Positions 8,485-16,890 of a stretch of DNA of 64,000 bases are shown here, piece by piece. A program made the translations under genes and the position numbers. Origin of the DNA: Gemmatirosa kalamazoonensis (lineage in GTDB: Bacteria; Gemmatimonadota; Gemmatimonadetes; Gemmatimonadales; Gemmatimonadaceae); contig NZ_CP007128.1 of assembly GCF_000522985.1 (NCBI RefSeq), forward strand, positions 3,270,220 to 3,334,219. The letters are read 5' to 3'. Numbering within the stretch: the stretch's first letter is position 1; each line of letters begins with the position of its first letter. The notes under the pieces are model-generated. The model was given only the letters and a program-made list of their open reading frames with translations. It did no database searches and was not told the origin of the DNA.

Positions 8485-8634
8485 TGAGGCGGTTCTGGAG
8501 CGGCGGGTCTGAAGCTGCGGTTCGGAAACGGCGGTTCTGAAGAATCGGGAGGGACGGGAGTGCCCCGCTGCACCCGCCCCTCCCGCCGTATCAGAACCGC
8601 CGTCCCAGAGCCGCCGTCCCAGAACCGCCTCATC
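8483..8634. terminator. Long hairpin made of inverted 14-base words (element B)
   Basis: The outer stem is perfect: GATGAGGCGGTTCTGG at 8483-8498 with its complement at 8619-8634. A second stem pairs ACGGCGGTTCTGA (8528-8540) with 8591-8603. On each arm the ~14-base word CGGCGGTTCTGAAG, or its complement, is repeated three or four times with small changes. It begins on the priA stop codon and ends ~30 bases before the next gene, so it probably ends priA transcription. Confidence 0.65.
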
Positions 8635-8651
8635 CGACCCGCCGTCCGGGT

Positions 8652-8657
8652 TAGAAT
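8652..8657 (+). promoter_or_regulatory. Candidate -10 element for the LOR/SDH-family gene
   Basis: TAGAAT stands in a GC-rich background and ends only 6 bases before the GTG start at 8664. A start site ~7 bases past a -10 would fall on the GTG itself, so the transcript would be leaderless; no ribosome binding site is visible. No convincing -35 box is seen. Confidence 0.4.
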
Positions 8658-8663
8658 TCCGAC

Positions 8664-9785
8664 GTGTCCATCCTCATCCCGCACCCCGACTTCACCGCTC
8701 CGCGCCTCGCCGCGGCCCCCGAGGCCCGGTTCGTCCCGGCCCCCGCCGACGGCGTCCTCCCCGAGGGATTCTTCGCAACGACGAATCTCCCGACGTACGC
8801 GAAGATCGACGGGCGCTGGCGCATGCCGCGCGAGCCGCGGATGGACGCCGCGCTCGTGCGTGACGCGGAGGGGGCACTGTGGGCGCGCGAGGGGCGCCGG
8901 GTGCGCGCGGGACAGCTCGTCGCCGTCGGCGCGGCGGAGGACGGGAGCGAGGGGATCCTCGTCAACGTCCCCGGCGCGGGGGCGAACGGGGCGGGGGAGT
9001 TCAAGTTCATGTCGAGCGAGGTGTCGCGCGAGAAGCCGATCGACTACGCGCTCATGGCGCGCATCCTCGTCGACGAGCGGGAGCGCGGCGGCTATCCGGT
9101 TTGGGTGGCCGGGCCGGCGCTCGTGCACTCGCGGGCGCGCGCCGACATGACGTGGTTCGTGCGCAACGGCTTCGTGGGCGCATTCCTCGCCGGCAACGCG
9201 GTGGCGGTGCACGACATCGAGGCGGCGATCTTCGGCACGACGCTGGGGATGACCGGCACGGGCGAGTCGACGAGCGGTGGGCACGGGCTGCACATGCGTG
9301 CGATCAACCGCGTGCGCGCGGCCGGCTCCATCACCGCCGCGGTGCGGCAGGAGATCGTGACCGGCGGCATCATGCACGCGCTCGTGGAGAAGGACGTGCC
9401 GTTCGTGCTCTGCGGCTCCATCCGCGACGACGGACCGCTCCCCGACGTCATCACCGACATGGTCGCCGCGCAGGACGCGATGCGCGCGCACACCACGCGC
9501 GCGACGATGGCGGTGCTCGTCGCCACCGCGCTGCACGCGATCGCCACGGGCAACATGCTGCCGGCGTTCGTCGCCGAGTCGGACACGGCGGACGACGCGT
9601 TGCCGACGCTGCGCGAGCTGCCGACGATCTGCGTCGACTCCGCGGAGTTCGTCGTGAGCAAGCTGAAGGACCGCGGGACGCACCAGGCGTTCGGCGTCGT
9701 GACGAACGCGCAGGACTTCATGCACATCCTCCGCCTCTACGTGGAGCGCGAGCTGGCGGAGCGCGGCGCGGGAGTGCTCGCGTGA
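8664..9785 (+). CDS. LOR/SDH-domain enzyme, related to ornithine cyclodeaminase/ArgZ
   Basis: A 373-residue protein with the LOR/SDH domain shared by the TIGR00300 ornithine cyclodeaminase/arginine dihydrolase group. Typical blocks are FKFMSSEVSREKPIDYALMA, a Rossmann-like VWVAGPALVH, AFLAGNAVAVHDIEAAIFGT, GGHGLHMRAINRVRAAGSI, VPFVLCGSIRDDGPLPDVIT and the late SAEFVVSKLKDRG. The ~100 residues before these blocks do not contain the guanidine-modifying module of the long ArgZ proteins, so ornithine to proline chemistry is more likely than arginine breakdown. That is inference. Start is GTG 8664. The stop overlaps the GTG of the next gene. Confidence 0.7.
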   Translation: MSILIPHPDFTAPRLAAAPEARFVPAPADGVLPEGFFATTNLPTYAKIDGRWRMPREPRMDAALVRDAEGALWAREGRRVRAGQLVAVGAAEDGSEGILVNVPGAGANGAGEFKFMSSEVSREKPIDYALMARILVDERERGGYPVWVAGPALVHSRARADMTWFVRNGFVGAFLAGNAVAVHDIEAAIFGTTLGMTGTGESTSGGHGLHMRAINRVRAAGSITAAVRQEIVTGGIMHALVEKDVPFVLCGSIRDDGPLPDVITDMVAAQDAMRAHTTRATMAVLVATALHAIATGNMLPAFVAESDTADDALPTLRELPTICVDSAEFVVSKLKDRGTHQAFGVVTNAQDFMHILRLYVERELAERGAGVLA

Positions 9786-10528
9786 CCGGCCCCGCGTCCG
9801 GCGGTCGCCCGCCGTTCTCCGGCGCGCAGCGGCTCGCCGACGACACCCGCCGCCGATTCCTCGCGGCGATCGTCGCGCGCGTGCCGCTTGAGCGGCTCGT
9901 CGAGGTGCACCTCTTTCCACCGATCCGACAGGGCGGGGTAGAGACGGGGGTCGCGGTGGTCGCGGCGCTGCCGGAGGAGACCGGCGCGGCGGAAGCGGAT
10001 ACGCCGGCGGAGACTGCGGAATCGGATGCCGCGGGCGTCGCCGCGGAGGCGTGCGATCCGACGGACGACGCGGCGGTCGCGCCGACGTCCGAGGACGGCG
10101 TTCCTGCGGACGAAGCGCCTAACGAAGCAGCGCCGCTCGAGGCCTCACCCGTCGCCGATGTACCTGTCGCCGTCGAACCGGTCGCCGACGCATCCGACAC
10201 GCTCCGCGTCGAAGCGGCCGCGCACGAGCTGGGCGGGCCGTACGACACGACGCGGGCGTCCGACGCACTCGAGGAGGACGACGTGCTGCCGCCGACGCCG
10301 GCGCGTGCGCGACACACGGTGTTCACCGGCCGCTATCGGCTCACGCTGAAAGGTCCCGACCGCGGCAAGTGGGACGCCGACGTCGTCGAGTCGGCGGTCG
10401 CGCCGCTCGTCACCGTCGAAGCGGTCGTGCGGGGCGTGCAGCGTCGCGCCGGCGACACGGCGGACCCCGACCGGCTCGGGCCCGACCTCGTCGCGCGCAT
10501 CCTCGGCCCGGCGCCTAACGCGCCGTGA
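9782..10528 (+). CDS. Uncharacterised protein with acidic linker
   Basis: A 248-residue protein that I do not recognise. Residues 1-60 form a small folded N-terminal part (RLADDTRRRFLAAIVARVPL, then VEVHLFPPIRQGG and VAVVAAL). Residues ~65-165 are an Ala/Glu/Asp/Pro-rich, probably unstructured acidic linker, and residues ~175-248 form a second folded part (HTVFTGRYRLTLKGPDRGKW and EAVVRGVQRR). GTG 9782 overlaps the upstream stop (GTGA) and its stop overlaps the fur-like start, so the three genes are tightly coupled. The linker contains a CCT AAC (Pro-Asn) pair, one of the dispersed GCCTAAC words. No catalytic motif or membrane helix is seen. Confidence 0.7.
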   Translation: MTGPASGGRPPFSGAQRLADDTRRRFLAAIVARVPLERLVEVHLFPPIRQGGVETGVAVVAALPEETGAAEADTPAETAESDAAGVAAEACDPTDDAAVAPTSEDGVPADEAPNEAAPLEASPVADVPVAVEPVADASDTLRVEAAAHELGGPYDTTRASDALEEDDVLPPTPARARHTVFTGRYRLTLKGPDRGKWDADVVESAVAPLVTVEAVVRGVQRRAGDTADPDRLGPDLVARILGPAPNAP

Positions 10529-10986
10529 CGGGCGGCGAGGTCGATCGCGACGCGCGCGAGGCGCTCGAGGCGTTCCGCACGTACCTCCGCGAGCACAACC
10601 TGCCCGTCACCGCGCAGCGCGTCGCCGTGGCCGAGGTGGTGCTCGGCTCGTCGCGCCACCTGTCGGCGGACGACGTCGTGCGGGCGCTCTCGTCGCGCGG
10701 CACGCCGCTCGGCACCGCCACGGTGTACCGCACGCTCGACGTGCTCGTGCGCAGCGGCCTCGTGGTCGAGCGCGACTTCGGCGAGGGGTTCCGCCGCTAC
10801 GAGCCGGCGCGCGGCGAACCGCAGCACGAGCACCTGCTGTGCACCGTCTGCGGGCGCGTGACGGAGTTCCGCGACGAGCGCCTGGATCGCATGACGACGC
10901 TCATCGCCGAGGGACACCGCTTCGCGCGGCAGCGGCACCGGCTCGTCATCTACGGCGTGTGTGATCGGTGCCAGAGGCGGCTCTGA
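10525..10986 (+). CDS. Fur-family metal-responsive transcription regulator
   Basis: A 153-residue repressor of the Fur/PerR/Zur family. The N-terminal winged helix has LPVTAQRVAVAEVVLGSSRH and the recognition helix TATVYRTLDVLVRSGL. The dimerisation domain carries HEHLLCTVCG and a C-terminal CDRC, giving the two CxxC pairs of the structural zinc site. HEHL replaces the longer His cluster of classical Fur, so the regulatory metal cannot be named. Start GTG 10525 overlaps the upstream stop. The stop lies in element C, which ends this plus-strand run against the convergent DUF4249 gene; the nearby TonB receptor is a possible but unproven target. Confidence 0.9.
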   Translation: MTGGEVDRDAREALEAFRTYLREHNLPVTAQRVAVAEVVLGSSRHLSADDVVRALSSRGTPLGTATVYRTLDVLVRSGLVVERDFGEGFRRYEPARGEPQHEHLLCTVCGRVTEFRDERLDRMTTLIAEGHRFARQRHRLVIYGVCDRCQRRL

Positions 10987-11100
10987 TGAATCGGCGCTCG
11001 TGAGGCGGCGCTGAACCGGCGGCGCTGAAACCGCGCGGTACCAGCACCGTGGTTTCGGCGCCGCAGTATCAGAGCCGAGGTTTCAGCGCCGCAGCATCAG
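10983..11100. terminator. Inverted tandem-word hairpin between convergent genes (element C)
   Basis: GGCGCTGAAACC at 11021-11032 pairs perfectly with 11079-11090, and CTGATG at 10983 pairs with CATCAG at 11095-11100. On the left arm the word GAACCGGCGGCGCT recurs with changes; the right arm repeats the complement. It covers the stop codons of both converging genes (10984-10986 and 11097-11099), as expected for a bidirectional terminator. Confidence 0.6.
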
Positions 11101-12329
11101 CGCAGCGTGCTCGAGGTATCCGGCGCCGCGCGCTTCACGAACACCCGCGTCCCCGGATCGTTCGTCGACACCAGTCCCGCCACGCGCGCGAAGATCGTGT
11201 CGTTGCGCACGACGCCGTCGATCGTGCGCAGCACGCGCCGGTAGTCCTGCGGGTCGAGCGTGCGGAGATGGAGCTCGTCGCCCTGCAGCGTGCCGAGGCA
11301 CCCGTACTGATCGCCCCCGGGCAGCCGGTACGCCGCCGTCGCCTCCGCCACGCCGTTGCCGCGCGCGTCGAGCCACACGCGGAGGATCTCCTCGCCCGCT
11401 GGGGACGCCGAGACGTAGCGCCCGTCGACCGGATCGTGATTCGACGCGCGGACGAACAGCGCGCGCGCCATCACCGGCACGTAGGACCCGAAGAACCCGA
11501 TGCCGCCGTCCAGCCGGTTGATGATCCCCGAGCCGGTGAACGGGTTGTTCGCCGAGCGGTAATAGTCGAAGTAGTTCGTGTCGACCGCGGCGACCCACAC
11601 GTTCTGCGTGAACCCGGCCTGGAACACGCGCGGCAGCCGGTCGGCGAACAGGTTGCGCAGCTCGCCCGTGAGGCTCACCGACGTCGAGTCGCTGAACATG
11701 AAGAACGCGCCGTACGGCGTGTCGATGCGCAGCGTGTACGTGCGGGCGCCGGGCAGCGCGTCCCACCGGAGCCTCAGCGTGTCCGTGTCGCGGTTGAACT
11801 CGAGCGCGCGGAAGTCGTCCGGCGGCAGCGTGCTGCCCGGCACCAGCGTCTCGCCGGTCGTCACGCGGCCGTCCGGCGTCTCCACGCGCAGCCGGTAGCG
11901 GCGTCCCGGCACCAGCACGATCTCGTTCGCGAGCCCGAAGCCCGGCGGCCGCTCCTCGCCACGCCCCGCGTCGGGCGCCGTGTTCACGAAGCGATAGACG
12001 CCGGTGCCCGCCGGCGCGGCGCCGTTGCGCGACACGCGCGTCTCGATCGCCGTCGCCGTCGTGCCATCGGGACCGACGACGGTCACGCGGGCGCCGCTGA
12101 TCGGCACGCCGCCGCCGCTGACGATTGGATCGACGGCCGACGCGGCGGAGTCGGTGAACACCGACACGCGTCCCGTGAGCGTGCGCTCCACGAGCACGCT
12201 CTGCGCGATCCGCGTCGGGTTCAGCACCGCGTGCACCACGGGCCGCTCCTCGCCCGGCGCGACGCTCCGTTCGCCGAACTCGCACGCCGCGAGGAGCGCG
12301 AGCACGCCTGACGCCAGCACCCGCCGCAT
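11097..12329 (-). CDS. DUF4249-type outer-membrane lipoprotein, partner of TonB receptor
   Basis: A 410-residue lipoprotein. The N-terminus is a lipoprotein signal with the lipobox LLAAC at about residues 12-16. The body is beta-rich with Ig-like strands (PISGARVTVVGPDGTTA, RRYRLRVETPDGRVT, GARTYTLRID), matching the DUF4249 family usually encoded beside TonB-dependent receptors with a carboxypeptidase-like N-terminal domain. It may help the receptor capture or hold substrate at the cell surface; that role is inference. Its ATG shares one base with the receptor stop (TGATG), so translation is coupled. Family assignment rests on context plus architecture. Confidence 0.75.
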   Translation of the reverse strand: MRRVLASGVLALLAACEFGERSVAPGEERPVVHAVLNPTRIAQSVLVERTLTGRVSVFTDSAASAVDPIVSGGGVPISGARVTVVGPDGTTATAIETRVSRNGAAPAGTGVYRFVNTAPDAGRGEERPPGFGLANEIVLVPGRRYRLRVETPDGRVTTGETLVPGSTLPPDDFRALEFNRDTDTLRLRWDALPGARTYTLRIDTPYGAFFMFSDSTSVSLTGELRNLFADRLPRVFQAGFTQNVWVAAVDTNYFDYYRSANNPFTGSGIINRLDGGIGFFGSYVPVMARALFVRASNHDPVDGRYVSASPAGEEILRVWLDARGNGVAEATAAYRLPGGDQYGCLGTLQGDELHLRTLDPQDYRRVLRTIDGVVRNDTIFARVAGLVSTNDPGTRVFVKRAAPDTSSTLR

Positions 12330-14689
12330 CAGAACTCCACCGTCAGTCCCACGCTCGGCAGCAGCGGGAACTGCGAGATCGCCGTGCGCGTCGGCGGGTT
12401 GGCCTGATAGTCGAACGCGTACACGAACGTGTTCTGTCGGTTGTACACGTTGATGAGCTGCAGCGACGGGGTCCACGTCGTGCGCCCGCGCACGAACGTG
12501 CGCGTCACGCCGAGGTCGAGACGATGGAACGGCGGATAGCGCGACGCGTTGCGCGCGCCGCCCACCGGCTCGGGGCCCGGCCGGTTCACGCCGGTGTCCC
12601 ACGTGTTGTTCGACCCGTCGTAGAGCCGGCGCACGATCTGCCCCGTGACGTCGGTGAACGGGGTGCCCGAGCCGTAGCCGAACCGGGTGCCTAACACGTA
12701 GCCGCGCCCGAGCTTCCAGCTGCCGACGAGGTTCAGGTTGTGGCGGCGGTCCTGCGCCGGCCAGTACGCGCCCTCGTCCGTCGACAGCACGCCCCCCGGC
12801 GACGCGCCGTCGCCGAGCGCGTCGTGCGCGCGCGATCCGACACCGTAGCCGTACGCGAGCCACCCGCTGAAGCGCGACCCCTCCAGCCGCCGCACCAGCA
12901 CGTCGGCACCGTACGACCAGCCGTGCACGCCGCGGAACTCGTCGCCGCGCACCGCGGGGTCGTCGGCGTCGTTCGGCTCCACGAGATGGCGGTAGCGCTT
13001 CGCGTAGCCCTCCGCGCGCACGAACGTCCGCGCGCCGAACCACCGCTCCGCGCCCGCGATCGCGTGCGTCGCCGTCGACACGGGCGTGTAGCGGTCGCTC
13101 GCGATCCAGAAGTCGAAGATGCGCACGGGCACGTCCTCGTTGCGCAGCGCGTGCGTCCACTGTGCGTACTGTCCCGCCGCGACGGTGAACGCGAGGTCCG
13201 GCGTCGCGAACCAGCGCACCGACGCGCGCGGCGAGATCCCGGCCCACCGCGCGCCGCTCACGCCCTCGGCGCGCACGCCGAGCCGCGCGAGCAGCCGATC
13301 GTCCGGCTTCCACAGGTCGTCGGCGTACAGCGAGAGCGCGGTCGGCCGCTGTCGCAGCGTGAACAGCGCCGCGCCGGATCCGGTCGACGTCACGTCGTAG
13401 TCGATCGCGAGGTGCGACAGCTCGTAGCCCACGCGCGGCTGATGCGCGCCGTGCCACGCGAGCAGCTGCCCCGCCGCCTGCATCTCCAGCAGATCGTCCG
13501 AGAAGCGGATGGTGCCGGCGCCGAGGTCGAGCAGCGTGGAGAACGCCGTCACCGACGCGCGCTGCGACACGCGCGCGCTGTCCCGCCACCGCCCGCCGCC
13601 TAACGGCCGCCTGTACGCGAGGCCGGCGAGGCGATTCCCCCACCGGAACGCGAACGCGCCGCCCCCCGCCTGCGACGAGTCGCCGAAGTCCGCGAAGCTG
13701 CCGCCGAGATCGTCCGATCCCGCGTACGCCGTGAGCGACAGCGTGCCGCCGCCGACGGCCCAGCGCGCGCTCCCCTGGGCGTCCTGGAAGTGGTACGGCA
13801 GCGTCTTCGACGTGAGCGCGCCGACCACCTTGTCGATGTACGTGCGCCGCGCGCCGACGGTCCACGCGCCGCGTCCGTCGTCCACCGTGCCGCCGAGCGT
13901 CGCGCTCGACGTCAGCATCGACACGCCCACCGTGCCGTGCACGCCGGCGCGCTCCGGCTCGCGCGTGTGCACGTCGAGCACGCTCGACAGCCGACCGCCG
14001 TACTCCGCGGGGAAGCCGCCGACGAGCATGTCCACGCTGCCCACCGCCTGGTCGATGAACGTCCCGAACAGCCCACCGAGATGGAACGGGTTGTAGACCG
14101 GGATCCCGTCGAGCAGCACGAGGTTCTGATCGCTCTCGCCGCCGCGCACGTTGTAGCCCGCGGTGTAGTCGTTGCGCGCCACCACGCCGGCGAGCAGCTG
14201 CGCCGCGCGCAGCACGTCCGGCTCGCCGATCGACGGCACCGACCGCATCGCGCGCCCCGTCAGCGTGATCGCGCCGGGATCGGGCGTCCGCTCGAACTGC
14301 CCGCGCTCCGTCGCGTGCTCCTCGGCGCGCATCGCCTCCAGCGTCTGTGGCGCCGGATCGAGCCGTAGCGTGACGACCGTCGTGTCCCCCGCGCGCACGT
14401 TCACGGTCGACGCCGCGGGACGGTAGCCGAGCGCGCGTGCGTGCACCGTCCACGCGTGCGCGGCGAGGCCCCCGAACGATGCCACGCCCGCGTCGTCCGC
14501 CGACAGGCGCCGCGGGGCCGCGTTAGGCGCGTCGAGCGAGACCACGGCGCGTGGCACCCCCTCGCCCGTGACCGCCGACGCCACGCGGACCCGCACCGCG
14601 CCCGTCGCGGGTCGCGGCTGCGCGCCGAGCGACGACGCAGCGGTCAGCGCGGCGACGACGAGAGGGATCGTGCGGGAGATCGGCGACAC
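12329..14689 (-). CDS. TonB-dependent outer-membrane receptor with CarboxypepD_reg-like domain
   Basis: A 786-residue outer-membrane transporter. Signal peptide: TIPLVVAALTAASSLGAQP. Residues ~30-115 form a carboxypeptidase-regulatory-like beta sandwich (VRVRVASAVTGEGVPRAVVS to TTVVTLRLDP). The plug follows (LTGRAMRSVPSIGEPDVLRA, DYTAGYNVRGGESDQNLVLL, DGIPVYNPFHLGGLFGTF), then a 22-strand-type barrel ending in aromatic VGLTVEF, the usual last strand. The substrate is not evident. The only reasonable start is GTG 14689. The -10 candidate AGTATACT at 14730-14737 is shared with the divergent CcdA-like gene. Downstream it is coupled to the DUF4249 lipoprotein. Confidence 0.92.
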   Translation of the reverse strand: MSPISRTIPLVVAALTAASSLGAQPRPATGAVRVRVASAVTGEGVPRAVVSLDAPNAAPRRLSADDAGVASFGGLAAHAWTVHARALGYRPAASTVNVRAGDTTVVTLRLDPAPQTLEAMRAEEHATERGQFERTPDPGAITLTGRAMRSVPSIGEPDVLRAAQLLAGVVARNDYTAGYNVRGGESDQNLVLLDGIPVYNPFHLGGLFGTFIDQAVGSVDMLVGGFPAEYGGRLSSVLDVHTREPERAGVHGTVGVSMLTSSATLGGTVDDGRGAWTVGARRTYIDKVVGALTSKTLPYHFQDAQGSARWAVGGGTLSLTAYAGSDDLGGSFADFGDSSQAGGGAFAFRWGNRLAGLAYRRPLGGGRWRDSARVSQRASVTAFSTLLDLGAGTIRFSDDLLEMQAAGQLLAWHGAHQPRVGYELSHLAIDYDVTSTGSGAALFTLRQRPTALSLYADDLWKPDDRLLARLGVRAEGVSGARWAGISPRASVRWFATPDLAFTVAAGQYAQWTHALRNEDVPVRIFDFWIASDRYTPVSTATHAIAGAERWFGARTFVRAEGYAKRYRHLVEPNDADDPAVRGDEFRGVHGWSYGADVLVRRLEGSRFSGWLAYGYGVGSRAHDALGDGASPGGVLSTDEGAYWPAQDRRHNLNLVGSWKLGRGYVLGTRFGYGSGTPFTDVTGQIVRRLYDGSNNTWDTGVNRPGPEPVGGARNASRYPPFHRLDLGVTRTFVRGRTTWTPSLQLINVYNRQNTFVYAFDYQANPPTRTAISQFPLLPSVGLTVEF

Positions 14690-14729
14690 GGCGTGGGGGA
14701 ACGAGGCGACGGCGCGAGGCCGCCGACGC

Positions 14730-14737
14730 AGTATACT
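14730..14737. promoter_or_regulatory. Self-complementary -10 element between divergent genes
   Basis: AGTATACT is a perfect palindrome in a GC-rich gap, so TATACT reads as a good -10 box on both strands. On the plus strand it ends 6 bases before the ATG of the CcdA-like gene (likely leaderless); on the minus strand it lies ~40 bases before the receptor GTG. One sequence may serve both genes. Confidence 0.5.
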
Positions 14738-14743
14738 TCCGGT

Positions 14744-15472
14744 ATGGAAGCGGGTTCCTCCCTCGGACTGCTCGCCGCGTTCGTCGCCGGGCTGCTGTCG
14801 TTCCTGTCGCCGTGCGTACTGCCGCTCATCCCGAGCTACGTCACGTTCATCACCGGCGTCAGCCTCGACGACGCGCAGCGCGCGCGCCGCGCCGCGCTCG
14901 TGCACGCGCTGCTGTTCGTCCTCGGCTTCTCGCTCATCTTCGTCGCCCTCGGCGCGGGCGCGAGCGCGCTCGGTCGGCTGCTCGTCGCGTACCGCGGCGT
15001 GGTGACGCGGCTCGGCGGCGTGCTCGTGATCGCGTTCGGCCTCTATCTCCTCGGCGCGTTTCACCTCGCGGCGTTCGACCGCGAGCGGCGCGTGCACCTC
15101 GCCGACAAGCCGGCGGGCTACCTCGGGACGGTGCTCGTCGGCATCGCGTTCGGCGCGGGATGGACGCCGTGCATCGGGCCCATACTCGGCGCGATCCTCA
15201 CGTACAACCTGAGCGCGGCCGACACCGGGCGCGGCACGGTGCTCCTCGCGACGTACTCGCTGGGGCTCGCCGTGCCGTTCGTGCTCGCGGCGGTCGCCAT
15301 CCCGCAGTTCCTCGCCGCGTTCCGCCGTCTGCGCGCGCATCTCGGCGTCGTCTCGCGCGTCTCCGGCGCGCTGCTCGTCGCCGTCGGGCTGCTGATGGTG
15401 ACGAACTACTTCGGCGTGCTGACGACGATGCTGCAAGGGCTCACTCCCGACGCGATCCGCTCGCGGATCTGA
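14744..15472 (+). CDS. ccdA: CcdA/DsbD-type thiol-disulfide transport membrane protein
   Basis: A 242-residue integral membrane protein with six predicted helices. It carries the two redox cysteine motifs of the CcdA family: LLSFLSPCVLPLIPSYVTF in helix 1 and AFGAGWTPCIGPILGAIL in helix 4, which pass electrons from cytoplasmic thioredoxin to periplasmic thiol proteins, for example in cytochrome c maturation. Length is normal for stand-alone CcdA; the extra periplasmic domains of full DsbD are absent. The ATG is 6 bases after a TATACT box and has no ribosome site. No cytochrome maturation genes lie beside it. Element D follows as a terminator. Confidence 0.92.
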   Translation: MEAGSSLGLLAAFVAGLLSFLSPCVLPLIPSYVTFITGVSLDDAQRARRAALVHALLFVLGFSLIFVALGAGASALGRLLVAYRGVVTRLGGVLVIAFGLYLLGAFHLAAFDRERRVHLADKPAGYLGTVLVGIAFGAGWTPCIGPILGAILTYNLSAADTGRGTVLLATYSLGLAVPFVLAAVAIPQFLAAFRRLRAHLGVVSRVSGALLVAVGLLMVTNYFGVLTTMLQGLTPDAIRSRI

Positions 15473-15500
15473 GAAGACAGGATGCCTGTGCCTCTTTCGT

Positions 15501-15592
15501 GACAGGATGGACAGGACGGACAGGACGAGAACCAACAACGAAGGCACCGCACGTGCTGTTGGTTCTATCCTGTCCGTCCTGTCCATCCTGTC
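15501..15592. terminator. Long hairpin of inverted nonamer words between convergent genes (element D)
   Basis: The left arm reads GACAGGATG, GACAGGACG, GACAGGACG followed by AGAACCAAC. The right arm (15558-15592) is GTTGGTTCT followed by TCCTGTCCG, TCCTGTCCA, TCCTGTC, giving a ~35-base-pair stem with one mismatch/bulge. Further copies of the word flank it (GACAGGATG near 15477; TCCTGTCGC and TCCTGTCAG near 15611-15626). It separates the CcdA-like gene from the convergent response regulator. Confidence 0.75.
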
Positions 15593-15624
15593 GAAAAGAA
15601 CCGCACCGGCTCCTGTCGCTCCTG

Positions 15625-15990
15625 TCAGGCCCCCAGCCACTCGCGCAGCCCCGCGACGAGCACTGCGGGTCTCACGGGCTTCACGAGCACCGCGCGGCAT
15701 CCCGCGGCCAGGCAGCGCGCCTCCGTCTCGGGATCGTCGCGCCCCGTGAGCGCCACGACGGCGCGCGGCATCCGTCCCTCGGCGGCAAGCGTGCGCACGA
15801 CGTCGAGACCGTCGCCGTCGGGGAGCGTGAGGTCGACGAGCGCGGCGTCCGGCGGCTCCTCGCGCGTCGCGCGCAGCGCCTCGGCCACCGATCCGGCGGC
15901 GCGGCTGCGGTAGCCCACCGCGTCGAGCAGGACGGCGAGGGCGTCGGTCACCAGCTCGCTGTCGTCGACGACGAGGACGAGCGGCGTCAG
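15625..15990 (-). CDS. Single-domain response regulator (CheY-like receiver)
   Basis: A ~121-residue receiver domain without an output domain. It has the acidic pair in VLVVDDSE, the phosphorylation site Asp (ALVDLTLPDGDG, about D53), the conserved Thr in VVALTG and the Lys in VLVKPVRP. No ATG, GTG or TTG lies in frame ahead of the first beta strand; the only plausible initiation codon is CTG at 15990-15988, overlapping the kinase stop as CTGA. The alternative is a -1 ribosomal frameshift that fuses kinase and receiver. Either way it should take phosphate from the adjacent kinase. Its own output is not encoded here. Confidence 0.82.
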   Translation of the reverse strand: MTPLVLVVDDSELVTDALAVLLDAVGYRSRAAGSVAEALRATREEPPDAALVDLTLPDGDGLDVVRTLAAEGRMPRAVVALTGRDDPETEARCLAAGCRAVLVKPVRPAVLVAGLREWLGA

Positions 15991-16826
15991 GAGGCGTCCT
16001 GCGGGATCGTGAAGTAGAAGCGGCTCCCGTCGCCGAGCGCGCTCTCCACCCAGATCCGCCCGCCGTGCAGTTCCACGAGCTTGCGCGCGATCGCGAGCCC
16101 GAGCCCCGTGCCGTGGTGCTGCCGCGACGCCGAGGAGTCCACCTGCGCGAACTCGCGGAACACGAGATCGTGGTGCTCCGGCGCGATGCCGATCCCCGTG
16201 TCGCCCACCTCGACGAGCAGCTCGCGGCCGCCCGCCGACGGGCGCAGTCGCGCGCGGATCCACACCCGCCCGTCCTCCGGCGTGAAGTGGATCGCGTTGC
16301 CGACCAGGTTCCCGAGCACGTGGCTGATCTTCTCGCGGTCCGCGCGCACGGGCGGCAGATCGGCCGGCGTGTCGGTCGTGAGCTGCAGGCGCTTCTTCGC
16401 CACCAGCGGCTGGTTCAGCATCACGAGCTGGTCGATCACGGCGCCGAACGAGAAGTCCGTCGGCGCGAGCGCGAGCTGGTTCGCCGCGCCGCGCGCGTAC
16501 GTCAGGATCTCGCTCACCATCTGGATGAGCTGATGGCCGCCCTTGATGATGCCCGAGAGGCTGGCGACCTGCTTCTCGTTCAGCTCTCCGAGCATGCCGT
16601 CGCGCAGCACCTCGGCGTGCGTGATGATGGCCGAGAGCGGGGTGCGCAGGTCGTGCGAGATGTTCGCGAGGAACTGCGTCTTCAGCGCGTCGCGCGCCTG
16701 CAGCTCGGCGATGAGCCGGGCGGCTTCCGCCGTCTGGAACTCGAGCGCGGCGAGGCGCGCCTCGAGGCTCTCCGTGTGCGAAAGCACGTGCCGCTTCGGT
16801 TCCACGGTGACGGAAGTCGGGACCAT
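15987..16826 (-). CDS. Soluble sensor histidine kinase (HisKA plus HATPase)
   Basis: A 279-residue cytoplasmic kinase with no membrane helix and no recognisable sensor domain. Residues ~18-45 form a short coiled coil (ESLEARLAALEFQTAEAARL). The H-box is FLANISHDLRTPLS with the phospho-acceptor at about H58. The ATPase part has the N-box HVLGNLVGNAIHFT, G1 box GDTGIGIAPEH, the F-box region FREFAQVD and the G2 box GTGLGLAIARK. The signal probably arrives through another protein. ATG 16826 is chosen because the coiled coil starts directly after it. It lies 64 bases after the ABC exporter gene and overlaps the receiver gene. Confidence 0.92.
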   Translation of the reverse strand: MVPTSVTVEPKRHVLSHTESLEARLAALEFQTAEAARLIAELQARDALKTQFLANISHDLRTPLSAIITHAEVLRDGMLGELNEKQVASLSGIIKGGHQLIQMVSEILTYARGAANQLALAPTDFSFGAVIDQLVMLNQPLVAKKRLQLTTDTPADLPPVRADREKISHVLGNLVGNAIHFTPEDGRVWIRARLRPSAGGRELLVEVGDTGIGIAPEHHDLVFREFAQVDSSASRQHHGTGLGLAIARKLVELHGGRIWVESALGDGSRFYFTIPQDAS

Positions 16827-16890
16827 GGCGGTAACGTACCGGCGGAAACACCCGGTGCCAACTCCGTACGAACACGCGACGCGGCGTACG

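Noticed and set aside
12329-15700. Very long minus-strand open frame extending the TonB receptor upstream to 15700
   Set aside because: The extension runs antisense across the CcdA-like gene, has no family features, and the signal peptide fixes the start near 14689.
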